Shown here: positions 29,817 to 39,551 of the stretch, one piece after another
Layout: each line of letters begins with the position of its first letter
Position numbering within the stretch: position 1 is the stretch's first letter
Assembly: GCF_002239585.1 (NCBI RefSeq)
Contig: NZ_NDFH01000002.1
Coordinates: forward strand, 124,001-188,000
Direction: 5' to 3'
DNA: 64,000 bases
From: Psychromonas sp. CD1
GTDB lineage: Bacteria; Pseudomonadota; Gammaproteobacteria; Enterobacterales; Psychromonadaceae
The notes under the pieces: model-generated
Told to the model about the DNA's origin: nothing
The model's database searches: none
The model's input: only the letters and a program-made list of their open reading frames with translations
Made by a program: the position numbers and the translations under genes

Positions 29817-30716
29817 TTATTTTTTAAAAAGTTGGCTTATTAACCCTTCACGTAAGGCACCTTGTGATACTTTTAATTCTTTGATGTCTAAACATTCAAA
29901 AATAGCTATCAAGATAGCTATTCCAGCACTAAAAACCGCAATCCGAGATTTTTTTAAGCCATAAATAGAGATTTGTTCGATAGTTTTACAGGCCATTAGT
30001 TGCATTTTGAGCTGATATAAGAAAGCAATATCAATTTTTTTGCAGGTGTTTTGCTCTACATTAATCTCATTGATAGCTTGTATTGTGCCAGAGGCTCCCA
30101 TACATAATGACCAGCCTTGTTTTTTGTAATCGGAAATAGATGTTGCAAGTATTTTTTTAGCAGCAAGAATTGCACTGTCAAAGTTCGCTGAGTTTAATTT
30201 GGCATCGCTAAAATAAGTATTGAGCCATGTAACACACCCCATATGTAAACTTGTAGAGTTAAATATTTTAGTGTTTTTTCCTATAATTAACTCTGTGCTT
30301 GCACCACCAATATCGATGACTAAGAGTTGTTTCTGTACTTTTTCGGTAAAGACAACGCCGTGATAAATGGTTTCAGCTTCTTCAATACCAGAAATTAAGC
30401 GAATAGGTGTTTTTAAAATAGCTTCTGCTTTTTGTAGAAAATCATTTCTGTTATTTGCTAAGCGTAATGCTGCGGTTGCAGTTATTAATATTTTATAAGG
30501 TTGTAACTTATCAAGTTCATTTCTGAATTGCTGTAAACATTGCCAACCTCTTTGCATGGTTTCTAAATTGAGGTTGTGTTGATAATCTAGGCCTGACGCC
30601 AATCTGACTTTTTCTTTATGTTTAGAAAAAACGCTAAAACCATTTTGTTCTTTGAGCACCGTTAGCATATGAAAGCTATTTGAGCCAAGATCAATAATCG
30701 TATAGCGTTTATTCAT
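29817..30716 (-). CDS. gppA: Ppx/GppA phosphatase, short single-domain-type
   Basis: GppA/Ppx enzymes hydrolyse pppGpp to ppGpp or polyphosphate. The 299-residue protein holds the ASKHA-fold pair of lobes: DLGSNSFHM (phosphate loop 1), ATAALRLANN, SGIEEAETIYHGV, VIDIGGASTELI (loop 2) and MGASGTIQAIN. E. coli GppA is 494 residues with a C-terminal HD-like domain, absent here. The next gene rhlB lies 5 bases from its start, the E. coli gppA-rhlB order, which is why I use this symbol; substrate is unproven. Confidence 0.82.
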   Translation of the reverse strand: MNKRYTIIDLGSNSFHMLTVLKEQNGFSVFSKHKEKVRLASGLDYQHNLNLETMQRGWQCLQQFRNELDKLQPYKILITATAALRLANNRNDFLQKAEAILKTPIRLISGIEEAETIYHGVVFTEKVQKQLLVIDIGGASTELIIGKNTKIFNSTSLHMGCVTWLNTYFSDAKLNSANFDSAILAAKKILATSISDYKKQGWSLCMGASGTIQAINEINVEQNTCKKIDIAFLYQLKMQLMACKTIEQISIYGLKKSRIAVFSAGIAILIAIFECLDIKELKVSQGALREGLISQLFKK

Positions 30717-30721
30717 TATTT

Positions 30722-31978
30722 TCAGCGTTTGTGTTCTCGATGATAATTATCTTTACGTCGATTAGGATGAGCTTTATATTTTGTGACGATCATTTTTGGC
30801 AGTGTTTTTATTAAGGCATCTGTATCATATTCACTGACAGGAATAGAATGTTTAATAAAGGCTTCAATTTCAGGTAAATTAAAGGCATATCTTTCACATG
30901 CTAAAGTGATAGCAAGACCTTTTTCACCCGCGCGACCTGTTCGACCAATGCGATGCACGTAATCTTCACAGTCATCAGGAAGATCAAAGTTAAATACATG
31001 GGACACTTTGGGTATATGTAGTCCACGTGCGGCAACATCAGTTGCCACTAAAACGTCAATGTCGCCGTTGGTAAATTGGCTTAATATTTTTTCACGTTTC
31101 TTTTGTGGTACATCACCCGTTAGTAATCCTGCACGTAGGCCGTCACCTGCCAAGTAACCCCATACTTTTTCACAAGTATGCTTAGTATTAGCAAAAACAA
31201 TCGCTTTTTCTGGCCATTCTTCTTCCATTAGAGTTAGCAACAAGTGCATTTTCTCTTTATTAGAAGGGTAGAAAAGCTCTTCAGAGATATTTTCAGAAGT
31301 CATTCTTTCTGGTTCAATTTGAATATGCTCTGGTGAATTCATATGTTCAAAAGCAAGCTCTTGAACTTTATGAGACAACGTCGCAGAGAAAAGCATATTT
31401 AAACGTTGTTTAGCTTCAGGCATGCGTCTAAATAGATAACGAATATCCTTAATAAAACCAAGATCAAACATTCGATCAGCTTCATCGAGGACAACACATT
31501 GGATGCTATTAAGATTGAGTGTGCCTTGCTTTACAAAGTCGATAATACGACCCGTTGTACCAATTAATATATCAACGCCTTTTTCAAGTTTATTACGTTG
31601 AATTTCAACTTTTTCACCGCCGTATGCTAAGCCTAAACGTAAATCTGTATGTCTTGCAAATATCATTGCATCTTTGTGAATTTGGATAGCAAGTTCACGT
31701 GTTGGCGCTAAAATGATCGCACGAGGTTGATCTTTTTTGCGATTTTCAGGCTCTTTGTTGATTAATAAGTGATTAAAAATAGCAGGTAAAAAGGCAAGGG
31801 TCTTACCTGTACCTGTTTGTGCCTGACCTGCAATATCTTTACCTAATAAAGTGATCGGTAATGACACCGCCTGAATAGGCGTACAATATTCAAAACCTAG
31901 CTCTGCTAAGGCTGAAAGAAGACTTTCCTGAAGAGGAAGATCTATAAATTTTATTTTACTTAGATGTGTTTTATTCAT
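30722..31978 (-). CDS. rhlB: DEAD-box ATP-dependent RNA helicase RhlB
   Basis: RhlB is the helicase of the RNA degradosome, unwinding RNA for RNase E and PNPase. The start at 31978 gives [16 protein letters not shown], matching the family; 13 more codons are open upstream. Motifs: [53 protein letters not shown]. At 418 residues it matches E. coli length. The basic tail ([13 protein letters not shown]) is short. It overlaps no neighbour and precedes gppA. Confidence 0.94.
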   Translation of the reverse strand: MNKTHLSKIKFIDLPLQESLLSALAELGFEYCTPIQAVSLPITLLGKDIAGQAQTGTGKTLAFLPAIFNHLLINKEPENRKKDQPRAIILAPTRELAIQIHKDAMIFARHTDLRLGLAYGGEKVEIQRNKLEKGVDILIGTTGRIIDFVKQGTLNLNSIQCVVLDEADRMFDLGFIKDIRYLFRRMPEAKQRLNMLFSATLSHKVQELAFEHMNSPEHIQIEPERMTSENISEELFYPSNKEKMHLLLTLMEEEWPEKAIVFANTKHTCEKVWGYLAGDGLRAGLLTGDVPQKKREKILSQFTNGDIDVLVATDVAARGLHIPKVSHVFNFDLPDDCEDYVHRIGRTGRAGEKGLAITLACERYAFNLPEIEAFIKHSIPVSEYDTDALIKTLPKMIVTKYKAHPNRRKDNYHREHKR

Positions 31979-32198
31979 TCGCGAAGCATAACAGCTTATA
32001 TGGGCCTTGTCATTCAATGTACATCATATACTAATGATGAAAAATTTATCTCTAGTGTGGGGTATCGGTTTGTTTTTAATCTGTTGAATGCTTAACATTA
32101 TCACTTTAATGCATACTAATAAGAGATAAATTATATACAGAGTACCCTTTTTAATTGGTGCTATTGTATTTTAAAAATATATTCATCTACACGCTAAA

Positions 32199-33386
32199 TC
32201 ATGTATTAAGTAAATTTTGTTTGCGCTGATAATGAGATCCAGTATAGGCGCCAAATAAGGCAATGACAGTTGCAATAAACATTGCTAATACTATTGGCCA
32301 AAGGGAATTTATGCTTAGCATTGCAACTAACGCGCTAACACCCGCGCTTAAAGCATATTGGGTTGCACCAAGTAAAGCGGAAGCTACCCCCGCATTTTCT
32401 TTAAAATAACTAATAAAGCAGGCATTACTATTTGCCAAAATCCCACCGATAGAGGCGATAGAAACAATAAATCCGGGCACAATAAAGTAAATGTTATGAG
32501 CATCAATAAGCATCGCGCTGATTAATATGACACCTCCAAATAGTTGCATAAGAAGAAAGATTTTGAGGAGGGTTTCTGGATTAAATCTCTGTAATAAAAA
32601 GCTATTTAACCTATTTATAATAACAAGTCCGAGAACATTTGTGAGAAGCAACGCAGAAAAAATAGTTTCATTTACTGAAAAATATTCAATGTAAGCAAAA
32701 GGTGCATTAGTAAGAAAAACCACTAGCATAGTATAGCTACAGGCTTGCGCTATTAGGTAGCCTAATGCTCTGCGCTCTTTAAGTACGCTAAGATAACCCG
32801 TTTCTTTTTTATTGATCGTTCTTTTTTTCGATGGGGGCATAATAAATACTGTACACAGTGCGATTATCGTCGCAATGATTGAAAGTAATATAAATATCCA
32901 ACGCCAGTTAAGCACTTTCATAATTAAAGTGCCTAATGCCGGTGCAATGCTCGGCGCAATCATCATAATGAGAGAGATCAAAGCAAATAATTTAGCGGCT
33001 TCTTTTCCATCTGCATTGTCGCGTATTGTCGCGGGGACACCAACGACTGCTATTCCTGCGCCAATGGCTTGTAATATACGCCAAATCCAAAGCATTTCTA
33101 AAGATTCAATCGTTGCGACAAAAAGACTACCGAGAGCAAAAATGAGAAGTCCTGCCACCATTATTTTCATACGACCGTATTGATCGGATAAAGGACCTCC
33201 AATAATTTGTCCAATAGCGAGGCCTAATATGTAAAGGCTGACACTAACGGCAACCAAAGACGTATTGACACTCAATTCATGTGCGATAGTGGGAATTGCA
33301 GGTAGATATCCGTCTATCGCAAAAGGGGTCATCGCAAAAACACTCGCGAGTAGAATAAGTAACGGTGTGGTGATTTTTTTTGTCAT
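32199..33386 (-). CDS. Bcr/CflA family multidrug efflux MFS transporter
   Basis: The protein has about 12 membrane helices and the Bcr/CflA (DHA1) pattern: FAIDGYLPAIPTIA in helix 1, the motif A region GPLSDQYGRMKIM after helix 2, and WRILQAIGAGIAVVGVPATIRD in helix 4. It likely exports small drugs by proton antiport. The start at 33386 has a GAG ribosome site; the frame opens 15 codons further up. It is inserted between rhlB and trxA, which are neighbours in E. coli, and lies over 200 bases from both. Confidence 0.88.
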   Translation of the reverse strand: MTKKITTPLLILLASVFAMTPFAIDGYLPAIPTIAHELSVNTSLVAVSVSLYILGLAIGQIIGGPLSDQYGRMKIMVAGLLIFALGSLFVATIESLEMLWIWRILQAIGAGIAVVGVPATIRDNADGKEAAKLFALISLIMMIAPSIAPALGTLIMKVLNWRWIFILLSIIATIIALCTVFIMPPSKKRTINKKETGYLSVLKERRALGYLIAQACSYTMLVVFLTNAPFAYIEYFSVNETIFSALLLTNVLGLVIINRLNSFLLQRFNPETLLKIFLLMQLFGGVILISAMLIDAHNIYFIVPGFIVSIASIGGILANSNACFISYFKENAGVASALLGATQYALSAGVSALVAMLSINSLWPIVLAMFIATVIALFGAYTGSHYQRKQNLLNT

Positions 33387-33599
33387 GGAAGCTCTCATTA
33401 TCTGCGTAGAAAGATTCATGCCTACATGCATTATTCATGTTTATTGCTAGCTGAAGAAGCGTTAATAATCAATAGAATGGTAGACAACCCACTCAAAACT
33501 GTGAACAGATGCAGAGAAAAAATATAATAAATAGTTAAGTTGTACATTTACCGTTATAGTCATTATAAATTAACAAATTAATTCTTTCTGGAGAGAAAA

Positions 33600-33926
33600 A
33601 TGAGCGATAATATCGTAACTTTAACTGATGCGAGTTTTGACACTGATGTCCTTAATGCAACGGGCCTTGTTCTAGTTGACTTTTGGGCTGAGTGGTGTGG
33701 ACCTTGCAAAATGATAGCCCCTATTCTAAGTGAAATAGCGACCGAATATGCGGGTAAAGTTACTATCGGCAAATTAAATATTGACGAAAATAATGCGACG
33801 CCACCAAAGTTTGGTATTCGCGGTATTCCTACGTTACTTCTCTTCAAAGATGGTAAAGTAGCTGCAACGAAAGTTGGCGCATTATCAAAAACTCAATTGG
33901 TTGAATTTTTGGATGCAAACATCTAA
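33600..33926 (+). CDS. trxA: Thioredoxin 1
   Basis: TrxA is the general cytoplasmic disulfide reductant. The 108-residue protein has the active site WCGPCK with Cys33 and Cys36, the cis-proline region RGIPTLLLF, and the usual length. A GGAGAG ribosome site precedes it. It lies upstream of rho as in E. coli. Confidence 0.98.
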   Translation: MSDNIVTLTDASFDTDVLNATGLVLVDFWAEWCGPCKMIAPILSEIATEYAGKVTIGKLNIDENNATPPKFGIRGIPTLLLFKDGKVAATKVGALSKTQLVEFLDANI

Positions 33927-33936
33927 AAACAAGAAA

Positions 33937-33973
33937 AGATTGGATAAATTGCGACTTGCAATAAGTCCAATCT
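33937..33973 (+). other. Hairpin in the trxA-rho gap
   Basis: AGATTGGA (33937-33944) pairs with TCCAATCT (33966-33973), with an inner TTGC/GCAA. It lies 10 bases after the trxA stop and ahead of rho. In E. coli the rho leader is an attenuation site for Rho autoregulation; this hairpin may belong to a similar leader or end trxA transcripts. Confidence 0.45.
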
Positions 33974-34066
33974 AGACTATTGTCATTTTTAGTGTTACCT
34001 TTAGCAACTCAACTTTTGAACAATTCAATGTTCAAACAACAATCTATCACTTCAAACAGACCACTT

Positions 34067-35335
34067 ATGAATTTAACCGAATTAAAGAACACATCTGTCG
34101 CACAACTTGTTAAACTTGGTGAAAGTAAAGGGCTAGAGCATCTAGCGCGGCTAAGAAAACAAGATATAATTTTTGCCATCTTAAAAGCCCATGCAAAAAG
34201 CGGAGAAGATATCTTCGGCGCAGGTGTTTTAGAAATATTACAAGATGGTTTTGGCTTCTTGCGTAGCTCGGATTGCTCATATTTAGCTGGGCCTGATGAT
34301 ATTTATATTTCTCCAAGTCAAATTAGGCGCTTTAATCTTCGTACTGGAGACAGTGTTGAGGGGAAAATTCGTCCGCCTAAAGATGGCGAACGTTACTTTG
34401 CCTTGTTAAAAATCAATAAAGTTAATTTTAATAAACCAGAATATTCTCGCAATAAAATTCTGTTTGAAAATTTAACGCCTATTCATCCTGATCAGCGTTT
34501 TCGCCTTGAAAATGGTAACGGTAGTACAGAAGATATTACCGCTAGAATTTTAGATCTCGTATCCCCGATTGGTAAAGGTCAGCGAGGACTGATAGTCGCG
34601 CCTCCAAAAGCGGGTAAAACGATGCTTTTGCAAAACATTGCCCAAAGTATTTCGATAAATTATCCTGAAGCGGTATTAATTGTTTTATTGATTGATGAAC
34701 GCCCAGAAGAAGTAACTGAAATGCGCCGTTTAGTGCGAGGTGAAGTTGTCGCATCTACCTTTGATGAACCTGCAAGCAGACATGTGCAAGTTGCTGAGAT
34801 GGTGATTGAAAAAGCGAAACGCTTAGTTGAACACAAAAAAGATGTCGTCATCCTTTTAGACTCTATTACACGTTTAGCGCGTGCTTACAATACGGTCGTT
34901 CCAAGTTCGGGTAAAGTGTTAACCGGTGGTATTGATGCGAATGCCTTACATCGTCCAAAGCGTTTCTTTGGTGCTGCGCGTAACGTTGAAGAAGGTGGTA
35001 GTTTAACCATTCTTGCGACTGCTTTGATAGATACGGGATCCAAAATGGATGAAGTTATTTATGAAGAGTTTAAGGGAACTGGTAACTGTGAAATTCACTT
35101 AAATCGTAAATTAGCTGAGAAGCGTATTTATCCAGCTATTGATATTATTCGTTCAGGCACACGTCGTGAAGAGTTGTTAACTAAATCTGATGAATTGCAA
35201 CGTATGTGGATCTTACGTCAAATAGTACACCCAATGGGTGAAATTGGCGCAACAGAATTTATGATCTCTAAATTAGGCCTAAGTAAAACGAACGGTGAAT
35301 TCTTTAGTGCAATGAAGAATCAACGCTCAAAATAA
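34067..35335 (+). CDS. rho: Transcription termination factor Rho
   Basis: Rho is the hexameric RNA-DNA helicase that ends transcription of untranslated RNA. The start at 34067 gives [15 protein letters not shown], matching E. coli; the frame is open 29 codons upstream without homology. Domains: N-terminal Rho_N, RNA-binding cold-shock-like domain ([21 protein letters not shown]), and ATPase with Walker A APPKAGKT and Walker [16 protein letters not shown]. The 422-residue length is normal. It lacks a strong ribosome site at this ATG, in line with leader control. Confidence 0.97.
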   Translation: MNLTELKNTSVAQLVKLGESKGLEHLARLRKQDIIFAILKAHAKSGEDIFGAGVLEILQDGFGFLRSSDCSYLAGPDDIYISPSQIRRFNLRTGDSVEGKIRPPKDGERYFALLKINKVNFNKPEYSRNKILFENLTPIHPDQRFRLENGNGSTEDITARILDLVSPIGKGQRGLIVAPPKAGKTMLLQNIAQSISINYPEAVLIVLLIDERPEEVTEMRRLVRGEVVASTFDEPASRHVQVAEMVIEKAKRLVEHKKDVVILLDSITRLARAYNTVVPSSGKVLTGGIDANALHRPKRFFGAARNVEEGGSLTILATALIDTGSKMDEVIYEEFKGTGNCEIHLNRKLAEKRIYPAIDIIRSGTRREELLTKSDELQRMWILRQIVHPMGEIGATEFMISKLGLSKTNGEFFSAMKNQRSK

Positions 35336-35360
35336 AATCTATTTTAGATTTAGTCCATTG

Positions 35361-35385
35361 ACGCTACTTATGTAGCGTTTTTTTT
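35361..35385 (+). terminator. Intrinsic terminator of rho
   Basis: ACGCTAC (35361-35367) and GTAGCGT (35372-35378) around TTAT, followed by eight T residues. It separates rho from ubiD. Confidence 0.88.
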
Positions 35386-35411
35386 CACTTTTTTCTGTAC
35401 CGAGGGATTTT

Positions 35412-36881
35412 ATGAAATTTGATGATTTACGTGATTTTATTGAACGACTTGAAGATAAAGGCTTATTAAAGCGTATTTCGCAAGAAATAGATCCGCATTT
35501 AGAGATGACGGAAATTTCGGATCGTACTTTAAAAGCGGGTGGCCCTGCTTTGTTATTTGAAAATCCCAAGGGCTATAAGATGCCAGTGCTGACGAATCTT
35601 TTTGGTACAACAGAGCGAGTCGCCATGGCAATGGGTAAAGAAAATATTACCCAATTAAGAGAAGTGGGCGAGTGGTTGGCGTATCTTAAAGAGCCGGAAC
35701 CACCCAAAGGCATTAAAACGCTGTGGGAAAAACTCCCTATTTTTAAGCAAATTTTAAATATGCCAACGAAAAAAGTGCGTAATCCTCTTTGTCAAAAAAT
35801 AGTGATGCAAGGTGATGCGGTTGATTTAACAAAACTACCTATTATGACATGCTGGCCAGGAGATGTAGCCCCATTGATAACATGGGGTTTAACCATTACG
35901 CGTGGACCTTATAAAAAGCGTCAGAACTTAGGTATTTATCGGCAGCAACTGATTTCAAAAAACAAAATTATTATGCGTTGGCTATCGCATCGAGGTGGAG
36001 CGATAGATTTTCGGGAATGGCAGGAGTTAAATCCAGGAAAACCTTTTCCAGTATCTGTTGCCTTAGGCGCAGATCCCGCGACTATTTTAGCCGCGGTTAC
36101 GCCGATTCCTGATACGTTGTCGGAGTATGCATTTGCGGGGCTATTGCGTGGTTCGCGCACTAAAGTAGCTAAGAGTATTAGTAATGATTTAGATGTACCT
36201 GCGAGCGCTGAAATTATTTTAGAAGGTTATTTGATGCCAGGAGAAGAGGCACCAGAAGGCCCTTATGGCGATCATACCGGGTACTATAATGAAGTAGATG
36301 ATTTTCAAGTAATGACCGTTACCCATGTCACTATGCGCGAAGATCCCATTTATCATAGTACGTATACAGGACGTCCGCCGGATGAACCTGCTATTTTAGG
36401 GGTTGCACTCAACGAGGTTTTTGTACCAATATTACAAAAGCAATTCCCTGAAATTGTTGATTTTTACTTGCCACCGGAAGGCTGCTCTTATCGGATGGCG
36501 ATTGTGTCAATAAAAAAACGCTATCCGGGTCATGCTAAGCGGGTTATGTTGGGTATTTGGTCTTTTTTGCGACAGTTCATGTACACCAAGTTTATTATTG
36601 TTTGTGATGATGATATTAATGTTCGTGATTGGAATGATGTAATATGGGCTATTACCACGCGCATGGATCCCTCCAGGGATACAACATTAATTGAAAACAC
36701 TCCGATTGATTATTTAGATTTTGCGTCACCAACGTCAGGCTTAGGCTCTAAAATGGGCTTAGATGCAACGAATAAATGGACGGGTGAAACCGATAGAGAA
36801 TGGGGTATACCGATAACCATGGATAAAAAAGTACAAGAAAAAATAGATTCACTTTGGCAAGAATTAAATATCCTGTCATAA
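35412..36881 (+). CDS. ubiD: 4-hydroxy-3-polyprenylbenzoate decarboxylase UbiD
   Basis: UbiD decarboxylates the prenylated ring in ubiquinone synthesis using prenylated FMN made by UbiX. The 489-residue product has the family N-terminus ([22 protein letters not shown]), the prFMN-binding LGIYRQQL and [10 protein letters not shown] region, and [15 protein letters not shown] with the catalytic Glu-rich segment, then [11 protein letters not shown]. It lies between rho and fre; ubiD-fre adjacency is as in E. coli. Confidence 0.97.
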   Translation: MKFDDLRDFIERLEDKGLLKRISQEIDPHLEMTEISDRTLKAGGPALLFENPKGYKMPVLTNLFGTTERVAMAMGKENITQLREVGEWLAYLKEPEPPKGIKTLWEKLPIFKQILNMPTKKVRNPLCQKIVMQGDAVDLTKLPIMTCWPGDVAPLITWGLTITRGPYKKRQNLGIYRQQLISKNKIIMRWLSHRGGAIDFREWQELNPGKPFPVSVALGADPATILAAVTPIPDTLSEYAFAGLLRGSRTKVAKSISNDLDVPASAEIILEGYLMPGEEAPEGPYGDHTGYYNEVDDFQVMTVTHVTMREDPIYHSTYTGRPPDEPAILGVALNEVFVPILQKQFPEIVDFYLPPEGCSYRMAIVSIKKRYPGHAKRVMLGIWSFLRQFMYTKFIIVCDDDINVRDWNDVIWAITTRMDPSRDTTLIENTPIDYLDFASPTSGLGSKMGLDATNKWTGETDREWGIPITMDKKVQEKIDSLWQELNILS

Positions 36882-36916
36882 TGTTATCAACTCGTTAAAA
36901 ACAAGAAGAGAAGTAA

Positions 36917-37612
36917 ATGTCTGTATTCACGTGTAAAGTTACCTTGATGGAGAAGTTAAATCACTCCTTGTATCGTGTTTTTCTAAAGCCACCGCAAAGT
37001 GTTTCTTATAAAGCAGGACAATATTTGTCGGTGCTTATGGGAAAAAAAGATAAGCGTCACTTTTCAATTGCTAATGCGCCATCATCTCCATTGATTGAGT
37101 TACATATTGGTGCAACACCTGAAAATACGTATGCTATGCAAGTTATCGAAAAGATGAAAAAAGATGGCTCCATAGATGTTGAAATTGGTTTAGGTGAAGC
37201 CTTTTTGCGAGAAAAGTCAGCGCGCCCTATCATTTTAATGGCGGGCGGAACTGGATTTCCGTATGTTAAATCTTTATTAGAACAAATTGTTCTATTACAA
37301 CTAGTAAACCCTGTTTATTTATATTGGGGCGTTAAAGAATACGCACATCTTTATTTTAATACGCAAGCATTAGAATGGGAAAAACAACATAAGAATATTT
37401 CTTTTCATCCAGTAGTCGAACAGGCAGATGTTAATTGGCAAGGACATAAAGGGTATGTGCATCAGGCTGTACTTAATGATTTTCCTGATTTGAGTGCGTT
37501 TGATATTTATATTGTTGGGCGCTTTGAAATGGCAAAAATCGCACGTGAAGATTTTATTAAACAAGGTGCACAGCTGAGTCATATTTATGGTGATGCGTTT
37601 ACTTTTATTTAA
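36917..37612 (+). CDS. fre: NAD(P)H-flavin reductase
   Basis: Fre reduces free flavins with NAD(P)H; reduced flavin serves ferric reduction and other enzymes, and ties to ubiD, which needs a flavin cofactor. The 231-residue product has the flavin-binding RHFSIANAPSS motif, the NAD-binding MAGGTGFPYVKSLLEQ motif, and a C-terminal IYIVGRFEMAKIARE segment. It starts 35 bases after ubiD, likely one operon. Confidence 0.95.
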   Translation: MSVFTCKVTLMEKLNHSLYRVFLKPPQSVSYKAGQYLSVLMGKKDKRHFSIANAPSSPLIELHIGATPENTYAMQVIEKMKKDGSIDVEIGLGEAFLREKSARPIILMAGGTGFPYVKSLLEQIVLLQLVNPVYLYWGVKEYAHLYFNTQALEWEKQHKNISFHPVVEQADVNWQGHKGYVHQAVLNDFPDLSAFDIYIVGRFEMAKIAREDFIKQGAQLSHIYGDAFTFI

Positions 37613-37744
37613 CAATATTAAAAATGGCGTACTATTAATAATTAACATATTTGTGATTTTTAATATGAAATCTAATCAAATTATTATTGATATATTTAGG
37701 ATCTGTGAATAAATATACGCAAAGGCGCTAGATGTAAAAAACCG

Positions 37745-37780
37745 AATCTTTTTATGAAGGCTCACGCTAAGATTTTTTTT
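37745..37780 (+). terminator. Possible terminator of fre
   Basis: AATCTT (37745-37750) pairs with AAGATT (37769-37774) over an 18-base loop, followed by a T-run to 37780. It lies 130 bases past fre, so assignment is uncertain. Confidence 0.35.
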
Positions 37781-37866
37781 AGATCATTTTATTATATTTA
37801 ACGGTGTATTCTTCTGTTTTATATTGTATAAGTGAATTTTTTATAAAAAAATATGGCCTTATAAAT

Positions 37867-37900
37867 TCACTTGTACTAGGAAATCACTTGCACTAGGAAA
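37867..37900. repeat. 17-bp tandem direct repeat
   Basis: TCACTTGTACTAGGAAA (37867-37883) is followed at once by TCACTTGCACTAGGAAA (37884-37900), differing in one base. The first copy overlaps the 3' arm of an inverted repeat. Confidence 0.8.
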
Positions 37901-38170
37901 TGTTAATGTTGAGTTGAAAATCATTGCCACTCTCAGAGCAATATATTATTGTCTGAAGAATGTAACAAATATCAGCCTGCTCACTTGTATCATCAATAAC
38001 ATCTAAACTTTTTGGTACATTTATTCTCCATTAGAGAATGAATTAGAAGAAAATATTGAGTGAAAATATTACCGCTATTTAGTCTGCAAAGCGTTATTCC
38101 TTTTAAAGCGACTTGGTAATTACACTGAAAGCAGGTAAAATGCGCACTTAATTTTATAGAGAGCAAAAAA

Positions 38171-39283
38171 ATGCCAACATCATCAGATAAATTTAGTGAT
38201 ATTCGACCTTATAATGATGACGAGATCCAAGCGACTATCTTACGATTGATCAATAACGATGAATTAATTAATGCCATTATTAGTTTTCGTTTTTCTAAAT
38301 TTTCTAAATTTACTCATTGCTTATTAAGGCCTCTTTTACGTCGTTATTTTATTTATAAATGGGGAAGTATTACAAGTATTGATGAGGTTCAAAAAGTGGT
38401 GGGGCAATATATGCAACATATGATCAAGGGCACAACCACGCAATTTACCTATTCAGGATTGCAGAATTTGGATGTGTCTAAGAGTTACTTATTTGTTTCT
38501 AATCATCGTGATATTGCGATGGATCCTGCCTTTATGAATCTAGCCTTATTTACGGAAAAGTTTAAAACTGCGCGCGTAGCTATCGGAGATAATTTATTAA
38601 GCAAGCCTTTTATTGCGGACTTAATGCGTATGAATAAAAGTTTTATTGTTAAGCGCTCTATTAGTGCTCCTCGGGAAATGCTTAAAGCGTTATTGCATTT
38701 ATCCGATTATATTTTTAGCTCATTAAAAAGTGATAGTAGTATTTGGATAGCACAACGAGAAGGGCGAGCTAAAGATGGTTTTGATAAAACAGAGCCTGCG
38801 ATAGTGAAGATGTTTTATATTCATGGAAAGAAGAATAAGATAGAATTTTCTGATTATATTAACCAGCTTAATATTGTACCCGTAGCTATATCTTATGAAT
38901 TTGACGCTTGTGATAAACAAAAAGCACAAGAGCTATACACTAAGAATAAATATGGTGAATATAAAAAATCAGAGTTTGAAGATATCGAAAGTATCGTTTC
39001 GGGTTTGATTGGAGAAAAAGGTCATGTACACGTAGCATTCGGAGAACCATTACAAGGTGATTTTACTGATGCAGAAGAAGTTGCAAAGGCCATTGATAAA
39101 CAGATTTATAAAAATTATTATTTGCATCCGTCAAACTATATCGCAGCCAAAGTTAATTTAGAGAGTATCGATAAGGCTGATAAAGAGGTGTTTGCGCAAC
39201 GTTTAAATAATATTGATTCTGAGTTACAAGAAATGGTTTTAAAAATGTATGCTAATCCAGTAAAAAATGCTCCTGATTTTTAA
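38171..39283 (+). CDS. PlsC-like glycerol-phosphate acyltransferase family protein
   Basis: The 370-residue protein has the acyltransferase core: SNHRDIAMDPAF (block I, His and Asp), a block III WIAQREGRAKDGF with the EGR triad, and block IV IVPVAISYEF. In this variant the His and Asp are five residues apart (HRDIAMD), not the usual four, a pattern I recall from a group of large PlsC-like proteins. It likely transfers acyl chains to a lysophospholipid or glycerol phosphate at the inner membrane. No clear membrane anchor is seen. It stands alone between intergenic regions. Confidence 0.78.
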   Translation: MPTSSDKFSDIRPYNDDEIQATILRLINNDELINAIISFRFSKFSKFTHCLLRPLLRRYFIYKWGSITSIDEVQKVVGQYMQHMIKGTTTQFTYSGLQNLDVSKSYLFVSNHRDIAMDPAFMNLALFTEKFKTARVAIGDNLLSKPFIADLMRMNKSFIVKRSISAPREMLKALLHLSDYIFSSLKSDSSIWIAQREGRAKDGFDKTEPAIVKMFYIHGKKNKIEFSDYINQLNIVPVAISYEFDACDKQKAQELYTKNKYGEYKKSEFEDIESIVSGLIGEKGHVHVAFGEPLQGDFTDAEEVAKAIDKQIYKNYYLHPSNYIAAKVNLESIDKADKEVFAQRLNNIDSELQEMVLKMYANPVKNAPDF

Positions 39284-39431
39284 ATTAGCTTAAAAATAAA
39301 GCGCTTATGTTTTTGTTATGCACATTATTTTTTTTGTTGTATTTTCTTGTTTAAATTCAACCCGTTGATTATTAAGAAGTTGTAGTCTTTCTTTGTGCCA
39401 GCTCAAATTTGGCGTTAAATTACTAACAGAG

Positions 39432-39440
39432 TTATCCACA
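39432..39440. promoter_or_regulatory. Consensus DnaA box upstream of polA
   Basis: TTATCCACA is a perfect match to the strong DnaA-binding consensus, 112 bases before the polA ATG. A single box could regulate polA or titrate DnaA; no cluster of boxes is present, so it is not an origin. Confidence 0.5.
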
Positions 39441-39511
39441 GAGTTTTTTTGTCGTAAGGAAGTGAATAACCACTTACCGAATAGATTACTATTTTCGGCT
39501 TTTTTTCTGTT

Positions 39512-39517
39512 ATAATC
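39512..39517 (+). promoter_or_regulatory. Possible -10 element of polA
   Basis: A perfect TATAAT 35 bases before the polA ATG, without a good -35 match at standard spacing. Confidence 0.35.
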
Positions 39518-39551
39518 GTTATTTATTTTTCTGCTATTAGGTAATAAATTG

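Larger units (their letters stand above)
37613..38170. other. 558-base intergenic region with repeats
   Basis: No complete gene was recognised. It contains a terminator-like AATCTT...AAGATT hairpin with eight T residues (37745-37780), a 10-base inverted repeat AAGTGAATTT/AAATTCACTT (37830-37839 and 37863-37872), and a 17-bp tandem direct repeat (37867-37900). On the - strand a start-less 45-codon open stretch covers about 37900-38035; it may be a gene remnant or chance. Confidence 0.5.
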
